A DNA stretch of 64,000 nucleotides from Marinobacter sp. BGYM27 (GCA_025153445.1 JANZNS010000007.1:62001-126000), one strand, 5' to 3'. Positions 1-9,883 are shown, numbered from the stretch's first letter. Numbers and translations: made by a program. Notes: generated from the sequence alone by a model not told the origin.

Positions 1-1
1 G

Positions 2-271
2 AATGGCCGGCACACCGAACTGACCGGGATCCCTGCCCGACTTTTCGAGTTGCTGATACGCGCCTACCCCAGTTTTCTCAGCCATGAAGCGCTGAGTGAT
101 GCGATATGGGGGCACAATCACAACGACAACGACGGTCACACTCTGCGGACGCACGTTTACTCACTGCGCCAGACCCTGCAAAAAACCTATGGCCATTCAC
201 TGGTCAAAACGGTCTATGGACGTGGCTATCGTCTTGACCCACCTGCCGTGGAAGGGAGTTCTGACGCTTGA
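2..271 (+). CDS. Response regulator, C-terminal DNA-binding domain (5' truncated)
   Basis: The window opens inside this gene; the frame is open from base 2. The visible 89 residues form a winged-helix domain of the OmpR/PhoB type: a TGIPARLFELL first helix, a recognition region around THVYSLRQTL and the closing wing VYGRGYRL. The phospho-acceptor receiver domain lies outside the window. The stop codon overlaps the TTG start of the downstream histidine kinase by 4 bases, so the two very probably form a co-translated two-component pair. Nothing here shows the target genes or the signal. The domain is clear; the subfamily is inferred from the wing signature only. Confidence 0.85.
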   Translation, partial: NGRHTELTGIPARLFELLIRAYPSFLSHEALSDAIWGHNHNDNDGHTLRTHVYSLRQTLQKTYGHSLVKTVYGRGYRLDPPAVEGSSDA

Positions 272-1569
272 TCAAATCGCTGGGCACTCGCCTCTATCGC
301 ACGATCTTTCTGGTCAGCCTGGTGACTATCCTGCTGTCATTGGGAGCTATCGAATTTTTCTATGAAGATATGGAAGACACGATCCTGGATCTGGAACTGA
401 CCCAGGAACAGGACTATTTCCGGAATCACATTCAGGGTGATGGGTTTCAAACATGGAAAACCGCACGACTGAACGCCATATTCCTGCCTGAAGGCCAACC
501 CGAATCGCTATTACCGGAATACCTGAAAGGGCGCCCGACACCGGATTCTTCGGAAATAGAAACCGGCGATGAAACCTTTCTGGTTTTGGTAGAGGCGATT
601 TCCCAACCACCGGGACGGCTGTATCTGTCGCAAGATATTTCAATCATGGAGTCCCAGGAAACACTGTCCCAGATCACACTGATCAGCATCTTCCTCGGCA
701 TGTCGCTGATCGGTTTTGTGCTGGCGAGGCTGAGCACCCGACAACTGGTGGACCCGCTAAAACGCCTGACCCATCAGATCCAGGCGACCGAACCGGACAA
801 ATCCATGCAGCGGCTTGCAATCGATTATAAGGACATCGAATTCATCAACATCGCCAGCGCATTCAATCGTTTCCTGGATGCGCTGGAAGCCTTTGTGGAT
901 CGGGAAAAATCGTTCGTCAAACTCGCCAGCCACGAGCTCAGAACGCCGCTGGCCGTTATCACCGGCGCCCTGGATATCATAGAGAAACGCGACCAACTAT
1001 CCGGTGCCGACCGCCTGACGCTGGGGCGCATTCGCCGCGCTACCAGCGACATGCATGCCGACGTGGAAGTACTGCTGAAACTCGCCCGGGGCGAGAGTGA
1101 GCAGGGGCACCGGGTAAAGATCAGTCTGCTGAGGAGTATCCGCGATACCATCGCCGATCTCGAAAGCACCCATGCTGATCACGCGGGCCGCTTTATTGTC
1201 GCCGAGGACGCCTCAGACCAAACATTGCATACCGACCCCGCGCTGCTACGAATGCTGATTCGTAACCTGCTCCAGAACGCCCTGAAACACACCCGTGGCG
1301 AAATCCGCATTGCGCTGCTCAACAACGGCATGAGCGTATCGGATGACGGTCAGGGGCTACCTGACCCGGTGATCAAGCGGCTCCAGCGTCCCCTCCCGAC
1401 ACCTTCCCTGACGGTGAAGGAAAACAGTTTTGGCTTGCTGATCGTGCAGCTGATTTGCGAACGACTGGGCTGGCATCTGACGATTCCACGGTCCGACGAC
1501 AGCGGGACTGATCTCCACATCCGGTTTTCTTCCCCAAAACCGTCATACGATACGGAAAATCCAGACTAA
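268..1569 (+). CDS. Sensor histidine kinase
   Basis: 433-residue membrane histidine kinase, partner of the upstream response regulator (TTG start inside the regulator's stop region, 4-base overlap). A first membrane segment lies at about residues 11-31 and a second at about 135-155, enclosing roughly 100 periplasmic residues that probably form the sensor. A linker follows, then the H-box ASHELRTPLAVIT with phospho-accepting His222, the N-box RNLLQNALKHT, the G1 box SDDGQGLP and a G2-like NSFGLLIVQLICERLG. The ATPase domain is compact but all key motifs are present, so it should be active. The input signal cannot be read from the sequence; no sensor family such as PAS is evident. Confidence 0.9.
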   Translation: MIKSLGTRLYRTIFLVSLVTILLSLGAIEFFYEDMEDTILDLELTQEQDYFRNHIQGDGFQTWKTARLNAIFLPEGQPESLLPEYLKGRPTPDSSEIETGDETFLVLVEAISQPPGRLYLSQDISIMESQETLSQITLISIFLGMSLIGFVLARLSTRQLVDPLKRLTHQIQATEPDKSMQRLAIDYKDIEFINIASAFNRFLDALEAFVDREKSFVKLASHELRTPLAVITGALDIIEKRDQLSGADRLTLGRIRRATSDMHADVEVLLKLARGESEQGHRVKISLLRSIRDTIADLESTHADHAGRFIVAEDASDQTLHTDPALLRMLIRNLLQNALKHTRGEIRIALLNNGMSVSDDGQGLPDPVIKRLQRPLPTPSLTVKENSFGLLIVQLICERLGWHLTIPRSDDSGTDLHIRFSSPKPSYDTENPD

Positions 1570-1868
1570 CCGGCGGTCAATCATTACAAATCGATTGACC
1601 ATTTTAAGTGCATGGCTCGTCGCTCTGCTTTCCCCTGACAGCCAAAAACGTAGCAGATGTCGCGCCAAGGCCCCGTAATAACAGCCTTTGACGCGAACCT
1701 GCCCCGCCCCCGGTCTGCGCCCTGCTTCGGTTCATTCACACCGCGAATAGGGGCAAGTTGTTATTTCGATTGCCCACCCGCCAAGCTGTTACTAGTTTGT
1801 TATCTAATGTGCCCGGTATAACGGGTGCTAGAAAAACAAACCTCAAAAAAACAGCGACGGAACACGCT

Positions 1869-3440
1869 ATGAAACGATTTCTCACAGCGCTTGTAAGCTG
1901 CGCGGCTCTCTCTACACTTGCTTCTGCTCCCGCTTTTGCAGCGGATGCAAACAAATCGCTTAAAATGGCGTACGACGCCGACCCGGTCACCCTGGACATC
2001 CATGAGCAACTGTCCGGCGGTACACTGCAACTGTCCCATATGGTGTTTGATCCACTGATTCGCTGGACCAAGGATCTGGAGTTCGAACCCCGCCTTGCCA
2101 AAAGCTGGGAACGGGTGGATGACAACACCATGCGCTTCACGCTCCGTGAAGGCGTAAAATTCCACTCCGGCAACACCCTGACCACCGAAGACGTCAAGTT
2201 CACCTACGAGCGACTCAAGAAGAGCCAGGACTTCAAGGCTATCTTCAAGCCATTTACTGAACTGCGCGTCATCGATGACACCACGTTTGAGCTGGTCACA
2301 GCCGAGCCTTACCCACTGGTCCTGAACGCAGCGACCTACATTTTCCCGATGGACAAGGCGTTCTATACCGGCAAGGACGACAACGGCGACGACAAGGCTG
2401 CCATCAGCAAACAGGGCAGCACCTTTGCCTCGCGCAATCAGTCCGGCACCGGGCCTTTCAAGGTCACCTCCCGCCAGCAGGGCGTCAAAGTCGAGTTCGA
2501 ACGTTTTGATGGCTACTGGGACAAGGAATCACCAGGCAACGTGGGCAAGATCACGTTGACCCCTATCAAGGAAAACAACACCCGCGTATCAGCCCTGCTG
2601 TCAGGCGGCGTGGACTTCATTGCTCCGGTGCCACCGACCGATCTTGATCGCATCAAGCGTGATCCCAAAACGGATCTGGTGACCATGAGCGGCACCCGCA
2701 TTATCCTCCTTGATCTCAACCAGAAGCGGGTTGAAGCATTCAAGGACGCCCGTGTCCGCCAGGCGGTTGCCTACGCCGTCAACCAGGAAGGCATCGCCGC
2801 CAAAATCATGAAAGGCTTTGCCACACCGGCTGCACAGTTGTCACCTGAAGGTTACCAGGGACATGTCGACAGCCTGAAGCCTCGCTTCGATGTTGAAAAA
2901 GCCAAGAAATTGATGAAAGAAGCCGGCTACGAAGACGGCTTTACCGTCACCATGATGACCCCGAACAACCGCTACGTGAACGACGACAAGATCGCACAGG
3001 CGGTCGCCGCCATGCTATCGCGCATCAACATCAAGGTAGACCTCAAAACCTTGCCAAAAGCCCAGTACTGGCCTGAGTTTGATGCTCGCGCTGCTGACAT
3101 CATGATGATTGGTTGGCATGCGGATACCGAGGACTCAGCCAACTTCTACGAGTTCCTCACCATGTGCCCCAACGCCGACACCGGTGCTGGCCAGTACAAC
3201 GCCGGCAACTACTGCAACCCGGAACTGGATGCGCTGGTTGAAAAGGCCAACGTGGAAACCGACCTCGACAAGCGCGCCGAAATGCTGCAGCAAGTTGAGC
3301 AAGCCCTTTACGACGATGCCGCATTTGTACCCCTGCATTGGCAGGATCTGGCGTGGGCCTCGAAAAAGACCGTTAAAATCGAGCCTATTCTTAACGTCAT
3401 GAACTTCCCTTACATGGGTGATCTGGTCATTGAAGACTGA
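1869..3440 (+). CDS. Peptide ABC transporter substrate-binding protein (family 5)
   Basis: 523-residue periplasmic solute-binding protein of the DppA/OppA family (SBP_bac_5). The frame is open further upstream, but ATG 1869 is chosen because it begins a classic signal peptide (MKRFLTAL, hydrophobic core, cleavage near APAFA-AD). The mature protein starts with LKMAYDADPVTLDIHEQ and carries the family pattern FEPRLAKSWERVDDNTMRF around residue 75. A TATAAC hexamer at 1817-1822 could be a -10 box, but no convincing -35 box accompanies it. It is first in a five-gene transporter cluster, separated from the permeases by a terminator-like hairpin. It probably binds di- or oligopeptides, in keeping with the dipeptidase gene downstream. 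Confidence 0.9.
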   Translation: MKRFLTALVSCAALSTLASAPAFAADANKSLKMAYDADPVTLDIHEQLSGGTLQLSHMVFDPLIRWTKDLEFEPRLAKSWERVDDNTMRFTLREGVKFHSGNTLTTEDVKFTYERLKKSQDFKAIFKPFTELRVIDDTTFELVTAEPYPLVLNAATYIFPMDKAFYTGKDDNGDDKAAISKQGSTFASRNQSGTGPFKVTSRQQGVKVEFERFDGYWDKESPGNVGKITLTPIKENNTRVSALLSGGVDFIAPVPPTDLDRIKRDPKTDLVTMSGTRIILLDLNQKRVEAFKDARVRQAVAYAVNQEGIAAKIMKGFATPAAQLSPEGYQGHVDSLKPRFDVEKAKKLMKEAGYEDGFTVTMMTPNNRYVNDDKIAQAVAAMLSRINIKVDLKTLPKAQYWPEFDARAADIMMIGWHADTEDSANFYEFLTMCPNADTGAGQYNAGNYCNPELDALVEKANVETDLDKRAEMLQQVEQALYDDAAFVPLHWQDLAWASKKTVKIEPILNVMNFPYMGDLVIED

Positions 3441-3454
3441 TTACCTGCAATGAA

Positions 3455-3496
3455 AAAGCCGTGGTTCCGGCCCTCCCGGAGCCGCGGCTTTGTTTT
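3455..3496 (+). terminator. Hairpin plus T-run after the binding-protein gene
   Basis: A 16-bp stem (3455-3470 paired with 3476-3491, two G-T type mismatches) with a 5-base loop is followed by TGTTTT. It lies 14 bases after the binding-protein stop codon and about 70 bases before the first permease. It is likely a partial terminator or mRNA-stabilising hairpin that allows more binding protein than membrane components, as in many peptide transporters. Confidence 0.75.
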
Positions 3497-3566
3497 ACCG
3501 CACTTCCACAACGGTGTGTTTTACAGCCATGCATGTATACAACGATAACAACCCCGGAATGACGCC

Positions 3567-4616
3567 ATGTTAGCGTTCTTGGTACAGCGAATAGGTCAGG
3601 CGATGCTGGTCATGTTCGTGATCAGTGTGATCGCTTTTTCCATCCAGGATGGGCTCGGCGATCCCCTTCAGCAGATGGTGGGTCAGTCCGTCTCGGCCGC
3701 CGAACGGGTCAAGCTCCGCGACGATCTGGGACTGAATGATTCGATCGTGGTTCAGTATGCCCGCTTCGCCGGAAAAGCAGTCCAGGGTGATCTGGGCACG
3801 TCCTACTTCTACGGCGAACCCACGCTGGACGTGATCATGGAACACCTGCCAGCCACTTTGGAGCTGGTGATTGCCGCCAGCCTGATGATTGCGTTCCTGT
3901 CGGTCCCGATTGGCGTCTATGCGGCGATCAAACCCCGGGCCTGGCTATCCAAATTCTTTATGGGCGTGAGTACGGTCGGGATATCCATTCCGGTCTTCCT
4001 GACGGCCATCGTGCTGATTCAACTGTTTTCAATCGGCGTCACCGTGGACTGGTTCCCGGATGACACCGGCTGGGGGCAATGGCTGAATGGTGCACTATCG
4101 ACCAATGGCGGCATGCCGTCCTACGGACGCGGCGATGATCTGACGCACTTGTTCGGCACCTGGTATTCAGGCTTCTTTTCGGAGAACGGTCTGCTGCACC
4201 TGCTGCTCCCTGCTGTATCGCTGGCATCCATCATGCTGCCGCTGTTTATCCGGTTGATCCGCGCGGAAATGATGGAAGTGCTGCAGAGCGATTACATCCG
4301 CTATGCCCAGGCCAAGGGTCTAGCGCCGCGGCGGATTCACTTTTTGCATGCGCTGAAGAACACCATGCTGCCCGTCATTACGGTCGGCGGCGTTCAACTG
4401 GGCATCATGGTGGCCTACACCATTCTGACCGAGACAGTATTCCAATGGCCTGGTGTGGGACTGATGTTCCTCGAGGCGATTACCCGCAGCGATATTCCTC
4501 TGATTGTGGCCTACCTGATGGTCGTCGGGCTGGTCTTCGTGATTACCAACACGGTGGTTGATCTGATTTACGGTCTGGTGAACCCCACCGTCAAACTGAC
4601 AGGGAAAAAAGCATGA
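3567..4616 (+). CDS. Peptide ABC transporter permease, DppB type
   Basis: 349-residue inner-membrane permease. It starts LAFLVQRIGQAMLVMFVISVIAFSI, the typical first helix of DppB/OppB proteins, and has about six membrane segments. The EAA loop, which contacts the ATPases, is seen as YIRYAQAKGLAPRRIHFLHA near residue 245. The C-terminus DLIYGLVNPTVKL is characteristic. It overlaps the next permease by ATGA, so the two are translationally coupled. It forms a heterodimeric channel with the product of 4613-5545. Confidence 0.93.
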   Translation: MLAFLVQRIGQAMLVMFVISVIAFSIQDGLGDPLQQMVGQSVSAAERVKLRDDLGLNDSIVVQYARFAGKAVQGDLGTSYFYGEPTLDVIMEHLPATLELVIAASLMIAFLSVPIGVYAAIKPRAWLSKFFMGVSTVGISIPVFLTAIVLIQLFSIGVTVDWFPDDTGWGQWLNGALSTNGGMPSYGRGDDLTHLFGTWYSGFFSENGLLHLLLPAVSLASIMLPLFIRLIRAEMMEVLQSDYIRYAQAKGLAPRRIHFLHALKNTMLPVITVGGVQLGIMVAYTILTETVFQWPGVGLMFLEAITRSDIPLIVAYLMVVGLVFVITNTVVDLIYGLVNPTVKLTGKKA

Positions 4617-5545
4617 GCACAGCGACCCTCTCTCGCTGGAGCCGCTTCCGCGAGTCGTTTCTCTGGTACAGCTTCAAACGCGACAAGATAGCGATCGTCA
4701 GCTTCGTTGTGTTTGTGCTGATCGTCGCCGCTGGCGTGTTTGCACCGCTGCTGGCACCCGCCGATCCCTACGATCTGACCCAGATCAACATCATGAATTC
4801 GGAATTGCCACCGATGTGGCTTGATGGTGGCGATCCGCAGTTCCCGCTGGGCACCGACGCCCAGGGCCGCGATCTGCTATCCACGATTCTCTACGGCACC
4901 CGGGTGTCACTGCTGATCGGCTTTGGCGCCGTACTGCTGCAGTCGTTGCTGGGTATCCTGTTCGGCTTGCTGGCGGGTTACCTCGGTGGCCGCGTTGATG
5001 CCTTGCTGATGCGGGTTGCCGACGTGCAGCTGTCGTTTTCCACACTGATGGTTGCGATCATCGTAGGCGCGGTATTCAAGGCCAGCTTCGGTAACCTGAT
5101 GTTTGGCGAAATCGCCATCTATATGCTGATCCTGATTATCGGGGTTGCAGAATGGCCGCAGATTGCCAGAACGGTAAGAGCGTCCGTACTTGCGGAGAAA
5201 AAGAAAGAGTATGTCGACGCGGCCAAGGTGATGGGGTTCCGGACCAACCGCATCATGTTCCGCCATATTCTGCCTAATACCTTATCGCCGATTTTTGTTA
5301 TCGGCACAGTACAGATCGCCAACGCGATCATCTCCGAAGCGGCCCTGTCGTTTCTCGGGCTGGGGATGCCGGAAACGCAACCCTCGCTGGGGTCACTGAT
5401 CAAATCCGGTTTTGACTATATCCAGAGCGGCTCCTGGTGGATCACCTTGATCCCGGGGCTGGTACTGGTCGTGCTCGTACTGGTCATCAACCTGTTGGGT
5501 GACTGGCTGCGGGATGTCATGAACCCAAGACTGTACAAGGGGTAA
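4613..5545 (+). CDS. Peptide ABC transporter permease, DppC type
   Basis: 310-residue inner-membrane permease, second half of the channel. The N-terminal cytoplasmic stretch and first helix (FKRDKIAIVSFVVFVLIVAAGVFAPLLAP) are typical of DppC/OppC. The TDAQGRDLLSTILYGTRVSLLIG segment and the EAA loop YVDAAKVMGFRTNRIMFRHILPN are both present. The C-terminus GDWLRDVMNPRLYKG is the family hallmark. It starts inside the stop codon of the first permease and ends 3 bases before the first ATPase. Confidence 0.93.
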   Translation: MSTATLSRWSRFRESFLWYSFKRDKIAIVSFVVFVLIVAAGVFAPLLAPADPYDLTQINIMNSELPPMWLDGGDPQFPLGTDAQGRDLLSTILYGTRVSLLIGFGAVLLQSLLGILFGLLAGYLGGRVDALLMRVADVQLSFSTLMVAIIVGAVFKASFGNLMFGEIAIYMLILIIGVAEWPQIARTVRASVLAEKKKEYVDAAKVMGFRTNRIMFRHILPNTLSPIFVIGTVQIANAIISEAALSFLGLGMPETQPSLGSLIKSGFDYIQSGSWWITLIPGLVLVVLVLVINLLGDWLRDVMNPRLYKG

Positions 5546-5548
5546 GCC

Positions 5549-6547
5549 ATGGCACTGCTCGAAGTCAAAAACCTCGATGTCCGTTTTGCCGTACGCGGCG
5601 GCGACCTCAAAGCCATTCGCGGCATCAGTTTCTCGCTGGACAAGGGCGAGCGTCTGGGTCTGGTGGGCGAATCCGGTGCGGGCAAATCCGTCGCCGCATT
5701 CTCGATTCTCAACCTGATCGCACGGCCCGGCTATATCGCCGGCGGCGAGATCCTGTTTGAAGGCCGCAACCTGGCCGCCATGAGCGAACGCGAGTTGCGC
5801 AAGATTCGTGGCGACCGGATCGCAATGATCTTTCAGGACCCGATGATGACCCTCAACCCGGTGCTGACAGTCGGCACCCAGATGGTCGAGGCGCTCAAGG
5901 CACACCGGCGCATCAGCACAGCCAACGCCCGCAAGATCGCGCTGGAGCGACTGAAGCAGGTCCAGATTCCGTCACCGGAAAAACGGCTGGACCAGTACCC
6001 GCACGAATTGTCGGGGGGGATGCGCCAGCGGGTCATTATTGCAATCGCGCTGCTGCTTGATCCGGAAATCATCATTGCGGACGAACCGACGACCGCGCTG
6101 GATGTCACCATTCAGGCCGAGATCATGGCGCTGCTGCTCGAACTCTGCGAGCAGCACAACGTGGCGCTGATGCTGATCACCCACGACCTGGGGGTGGTGT
6201 CTCAGGTTTCCCAACGGATGCTGGTAATGTATGCCGGCCGGGTCATTGAACAGGGGCCGACCAAGGAAATCATCAACGACGCGCAACACCCCTACACGCA
6301 AGGGCTGATCAATGCGCTGCCGCAGATGGGAGAACCCGGGCGCCGACTGTTCCAGATTCCGGGCTCCATGCCATCACTCAACCGGATTCCGACCGGCTGT
6401 CCGTTCAATCCCCGCTGTCAGTTTGCCAACGACCATTGCCGCGAAGTGATGCCCGAATACGTCCGCTCCGGCAATGTCGATGTAGCCTGTCACGAGGTCG
6501 CGGCCCTGATTGAAAAAGAAAAACAACTGCAAGAGGAGCAACCATGA
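5549..6547 (+). CDS. Peptide ABC transporter ATP-binding protein, DppD type
   Basis: 332-residue cytoplasmic ATPase that powers the transporter. Walker A GESGAGKS is at residues 40-47, the signature LSGGMRQR near 152, and Walker B IIIADEPTTALD directly after it. The C-terminal oligopeptide/dipeptide extension carries the cysteine pattern GCPFNPRCQFANDHC, which in this family can bind an iron-sulfur cluster. It overlaps the second ATPase by 4 bases (ATGA). All catalytic motifs are intact. Confidence 0.94.
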   Translation: MALLEVKNLDVRFAVRGGDLKAIRGISFSLDKGERLGLVGESGAGKSVAAFSILNLIARPGYIAGGEILFEGRNLAAMSERELRKIRGDRIAMIFQDPMMTLNPVLTVGTQMVEALKAHRRISTANARKIALERLKQVQIPSPEKRLDQYPHELSGGMRQRVIIAIALLLDPEIIIADEPTTALDVTIQAEIMALLLELCEQHNVALMLITHDLGVVSQVSQRMLVMYAGRVIEQGPTKEIINDAQHPYTQGLINALPQMGEPGRRLFQIPGSMPSLNRIPTGCPFNPRCQFANDHCREVMPEYVRSGNVDVACHEVAALIEKEKQLQEEQP

Positions 6548-7560
6548 CTGCGCCTGCGCCACTGGTTGAGATCCGCAACCTTGAAAAACGTTTTGATCTG
6601 TCGGGTAACTTCCTTGAGCAGTTGCGGTTTCGCAACGGCAAGCTCACCCGTCATCAGGAATATGTACACGCCATCAACGGGGTCAACCTGCAGGTTCAGA
6701 AGGGCGAAGCCCTGTGCGTAGTGGGCGAGTCCGGCTGCGGCAAATCCACCGTTGCCCGCACGGTCATGGGCCTGCTCTCGCCATCAGGCGGCGAAGTACA
6801 TTATGGCGGCAAACGCATTGATGACATGAGCGGCAAAGCCGTGCTGCCATACCGTCGCAAGATGCAGATGATCTTTCAGAACCCCTACGCGTCGCTGAAT
6901 CCACGCATGACCATTCAGCAAACGCTGGAAGAACCGATCCGCTTCCATCACCCGGACTGGACCAAGGCCGATATCAAAAACCAGGTACAGGACGTGATGC
7001 AGTCGGTCGGTATCGATCCGGATTGGGGGGTGCGTTACGCCCACGAATTCTCCGGCGGCCAGCGCCAGCGAATTTCCATCGCCCGGGCACTGGCCGTTGA
7101 CCCTGAATTTATTGTGGCAGACGAGCCGATTTCGGCACTCGACGTCTCCATTCAGGCCCAGGTCCTGAACCTGATGATGGATGCACAGGAGGCCCGTGGC
7201 CTCACCTATCTGTTCATCACCCACGATCTGGCGGTAGTGGAGCACTTCGGCACCCGGGTCGCGGTAATGTATCTGGGTACCGTCTGTGAACTGGCGGATA
7301 CTGCAACGCTATTCGACAGTCCGCGACACCCGTACACTCAGGCACTGCTGTCTGCGATTCCGCGACTGGAAGATCACCGACCCAACCATATTCGCCTGCA
7401 CGGCGAGGTGTCGACCCCGGTAAACCTGCCCTCCGGCTGTGTTTTTCACGGTCGCTGCCCATACGCCAACGACCGCTGCCGGCAGGAAATACCCGCTCTG
7501 ATCGCAACCGATAGCGGCAGTCAGGTGGCGTGCCATGCGGTTGAAGAAGGACGTCTGTAG
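6544..7560 (+). CDS. Peptide ABC transporter ATP-binding protein, DppF type
   Basis: 338-residue ATPase, partner of the DppD-type protein. Walker A GESGCGKS is at residues 61-68, followed by the Q-loop IFQNPYASLNPRMT, signature FSGGQRQRISIARAL and Walker B FIVADEPISALD. The C-terminal cysteine-containing tail (GCVFHGRCPYANDRCRQEIP) matches the oligopeptide transporter family. It is the last gene of the transporter unit; a 120-base gap separates it from the LysR gene. Substrate preference is inferred from the family and from the neighbouring peptidase, not shown directly. Confidence 0.94.
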   Translation: MTAPAPLVEIRNLEKRFDLSGNFLEQLRFRNGKLTRHQEYVHAINGVNLQVQKGEALCVVGESGCGKSTVARTVMGLLSPSGGEVHYGGKRIDDMSGKAVLPYRRKMQMIFQNPYASLNPRMTIQQTLEEPIRFHHPDWTKADIKNQVQDVMQSVGIDPDWGVRYAHEFSGGQRQRISIARALAVDPEFIVADEPISALDVSIQAQVLNLMMDAQEARGLTYLFITHDLAVVEHFGTRVAVMYLGTVCELADTATLFDSPRHPYTQALLSAIPRLEDHRPNHIRLHGEVSTPVNLPSGCVFHGRCPYANDRCRQEIPALIATDSGSQVACHAVEEGRL

Positions 7561-7680
7561 TGCAAAAACAGGTGCAAGCAAAACCCGCGCACTCGCACAG
7601 TTTTGCCGCACATTATAAAACGCCGCGATTAGTCTATGCTGCCTCAGGCATTGTCCTGAAGAGGATGGGATGAGGTAGCG

Positions 7681-8595
7681 ATGGAAGTACGCTGGTTAGA
7701 AGACTTTATGGCGCTGGCCCGAACCCGGCATTTCTCCCGTGCAGCCGAAATTCAGCATGTGAGCCAGCCGACGTTCAGTCGCCGGATAAAGCTGCTGGAA
7801 GAGGCCATGGGGACCACTCTGATTAACCGTCAGACGTTGCCCCTGTCGCTGACACCGGCTGGTGAAGCCTTTCATGACATGTGTGTCCGGGTCACCCGGG
7901 ACGTACGGGATACCCGCGACCAGATTTCGGCCCTGGAAGCCGAAGCCGCCACACGGATCAGTGTCGGCGCAACCCAGGCCCTGTTTTCCCACTTCTTTAC
8001 CAACTGGGCAGAGCGCACTGGCCTCAGAGACCGGCTGGAGATCAACCTCAAATCCACCAACTGGATTGGCGAGGACTTCCTCAACGCGCTCGACAACGGC
8101 GAGTGCGACCTGATCCTGTGTTACTGGCACGATCATTTACCTTGGAAACACCGGCTTGACGGCGATCGGTACGAGTACCTGACGCTGGATACCGAACGAC
8201 TGGTGCCCTTCAGTATCAACAAGGAAAACGGGGAACCGCGGTTCCAGTTGCCCGGCACCGAAGAACAGCCCGTGCCGGTGATTGCCTACCACCATCGCGG
8301 TTTCATGTCGTCGGCCATCATGGGCAAACTGAACCAGACGTCCCCCCAGGCTTACCTGCTACCCCTGAATGAAAACAGCCAGTCATCCAGCATCAAGGCG
8401 TTGGTCAAACAGGGATTTGGCATGGGCTGGCTGCCACTGCGATTGAGCGAGAAAAGTGAACAGTTCGGCAAGCTGCAACGTGCCGGAGACGAACGCTGGG
8501 ATGTGACCGTTGAAATCCGCCTGATCCGTCTGCGGGACACGCGCGCCGACGACACCCTGACCCTTTGGAATGAACTGGTGAAACAAAATGCCTGA
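7681..8595 (+). CDS. LysR-family transcriptional regulator
   Basis: 304 residues. The N-terminal winged helix-turn-helix (about residues 1-60) contains the standard LysR pattern FMALARTRHFSRAAEIQHVSQPTFSRRIKLLEE. The rest is a periplasmic-binding-protein-like effector domain. It overlaps the dipeptidase gene by 8 bases and follows the peptide transporter, so it may control peptide or amino-acid use. That role is inferred from context; the effector is unknown. The ATG at 7681 is preceded by a purine-rich GGATGGGATGAGG stretch that can serve as ribosome binding site. Confidence 0.92.
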   Translation: MEVRWLEDFMALARTRHFSRAAEIQHVSQPTFSRRIKLLEEAMGTTLINRQTLPLSLTPAGEAFHDMCVRVTRDVRDTRDQISALEAEAATRISVGATQALFSHFFTNWAERTGLRDRLEINLKSTNWIGEDFLNALDNGECDLILCYWHDHLPWKHRLDGDRYEYLTLDTERLVPFSINKENGEPRFQLPGTEEQPVPVIAYHHRGFMSSAIMGKLNQTSPQAYLLPLNENSQSSSIKALVKQGFGMGWLPLRLSEKSEQFGKLQRAGDERWDVTVEIRLIRLRDTRADDTLTLWNELVKQNA

Positions 8596-9883
8596 TACCG
8601 ACCGCGATGCCTTGCAACTCGAGCATATCCAGCAGCTGGAATCAGCCTACGCCAGGCTGCTCGAACAGCACCGCTATGATGCCATCCTGATCAGTTCCGG
8701 CGCTGCCCCGATACGGTATGCCGACGATCAGTATCACCACCATCAGGGATACGGCCACTTCCTCCACTGGACCGGGCTGACCGGTATCGAACACAGCTGG
8801 CTGCTGATCCAGCCAGGCAAGCGCCCGCAACTGTGGCTGCATGCACCGGTTGATTTCTGGCATGCCACACCGGACCTGCCCAACGAACCCTGGACCCGGC
8901 GTTTCGACATTACCCCCACAACATCCGCTGAAGCACCGGACCTTGCCTCCGTCGGGCGCCTGGCGGTCATTGGCGATCCAACAGGCCTGGCCGGGATCGC
9001 CGGCGACCATAACCCGGAGGTGCTGACAGCAGCCCTTGATGAATTGCGCGTTCACAAGTCAGCCTATGAAATCGATTGTATCGAGTACGCCAATGCACAT
9101 GCCGCACTGGGACATGACGCGGCTCAGGATGCCTTTCTAAACGGTGGCAGCGAATTCGAGATTAACCTGGCATACCAGCGGGATACCCGACAGCGCGAAG
9201 CAGATGCGCCCTATCACAGCATCATTGGCGTGAACGACCACGCCGGCATCCTGCATTACCAACACTATGATGCTCGCCGCCCGGTTCAGCCCCGCAGCCT
9301 GCTGATTGATGCCGGGGTTCGTTACCGGGGTTACTGTTCCGATATCACCCGCACGGTGCACGGCCCCGGCGAATTGCGCTTCAAAACGCTGATTGATGGC
9401 GTGGACCGATTGCAAAAACGCCTGTGCGATGCGGTTGGGCCAGGTGTGGATTACATCGACCTGCACATGAAAACCCATCTGGGCATCGCCGCCTTGCTGC
9501 GCGCCAGCGATCTGGTTCAAGGGCTGGATGAAGAGGCAATCGTCGAGACAGGTATCAGCCGAGCCTTTTACCCTCACGGGCTCGGCCATCTGCTCGGCAT
9601 TCAAGTGCATGATGTCGGCGGCAAGCCCACACCGCCGCCTGCCCATGCGCCTTTTTTACGATTGACCCGTCCGCTGGCCAGCGGCATGGTGCTAACCATC
9701 GAGCCGGGGCTGTATTTCATCCCGTCACTGCTGGCCCCCATTGCCAGCGGACCGCACGGCCAACACCTGAATCTGCCCCTGATCGATGAACTCAAAGGCT
9801 GTGGCGGCATTCGCATTGAAGACAATGTACTGGTCACTGACAGCGGTTCCCGCAACCTGACACGCCCTTACCTGCCACGCTGA
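8588..9883 (+). CDS. pepQ: Xaa-Pro dipeptidase (M24B)
   Basis: 431-residue cytosolic metallopeptidase that splits dipeptides with C-terminal proline. The pita-bread catalytic domain shows the five metal ligands of family M24: two Asp in LLIDAGVRYRGYCSDITRTVHG, His in YPHGLGHLLGIQVHD, Glu in MVLTIEPGLYF and Glu in GIRIEDNVL. Length matches PepQ (about 440). It overlaps the end of the LysR gene and lies downstream of a peptide importer, a sensible pairing of uptake and hydrolysis. PepQ proteins can also hydrolyse organophosphorus esters; nothing here tests that. Confidence 0.92.
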   Translation: MPDTDRDALQLEHIQQLESAYARLLEQHRYDAILISSGAAPIRYADDQYHHHQGYGHFLHWTGLTGIEHSWLLIQPGKRPQLWLHAPVDFWHATPDLPNEPWTRRFDITPTTSAEAPDLASVGRLAVIGDPTGLAGIAGDHNPEVLTAALDELRVHKSAYEIDCIEYANAHAALGHDAAQDAFLNGGSEFEINLAYQRDTRQREADAPYHSIIGVNDHAGILHYQHYDARRPVQPRSLLIDAGVRYRGYCSDITRTVHGPGELRFKTLIDGVDRLQKRLCDAVGPGVDYIDLHMKTHLGIAALLRASDLVQGLDEEAIVETGISRAFYPHGLGHLLGIQVHDVGGKPTPPPAHAPFLRLTRPLASGMVLTIEPGLYFIPSLLAPIASGPHGQHLNLPLIDELKGCGGIRIEDNVLVTDSGSRNLTRPYLPR

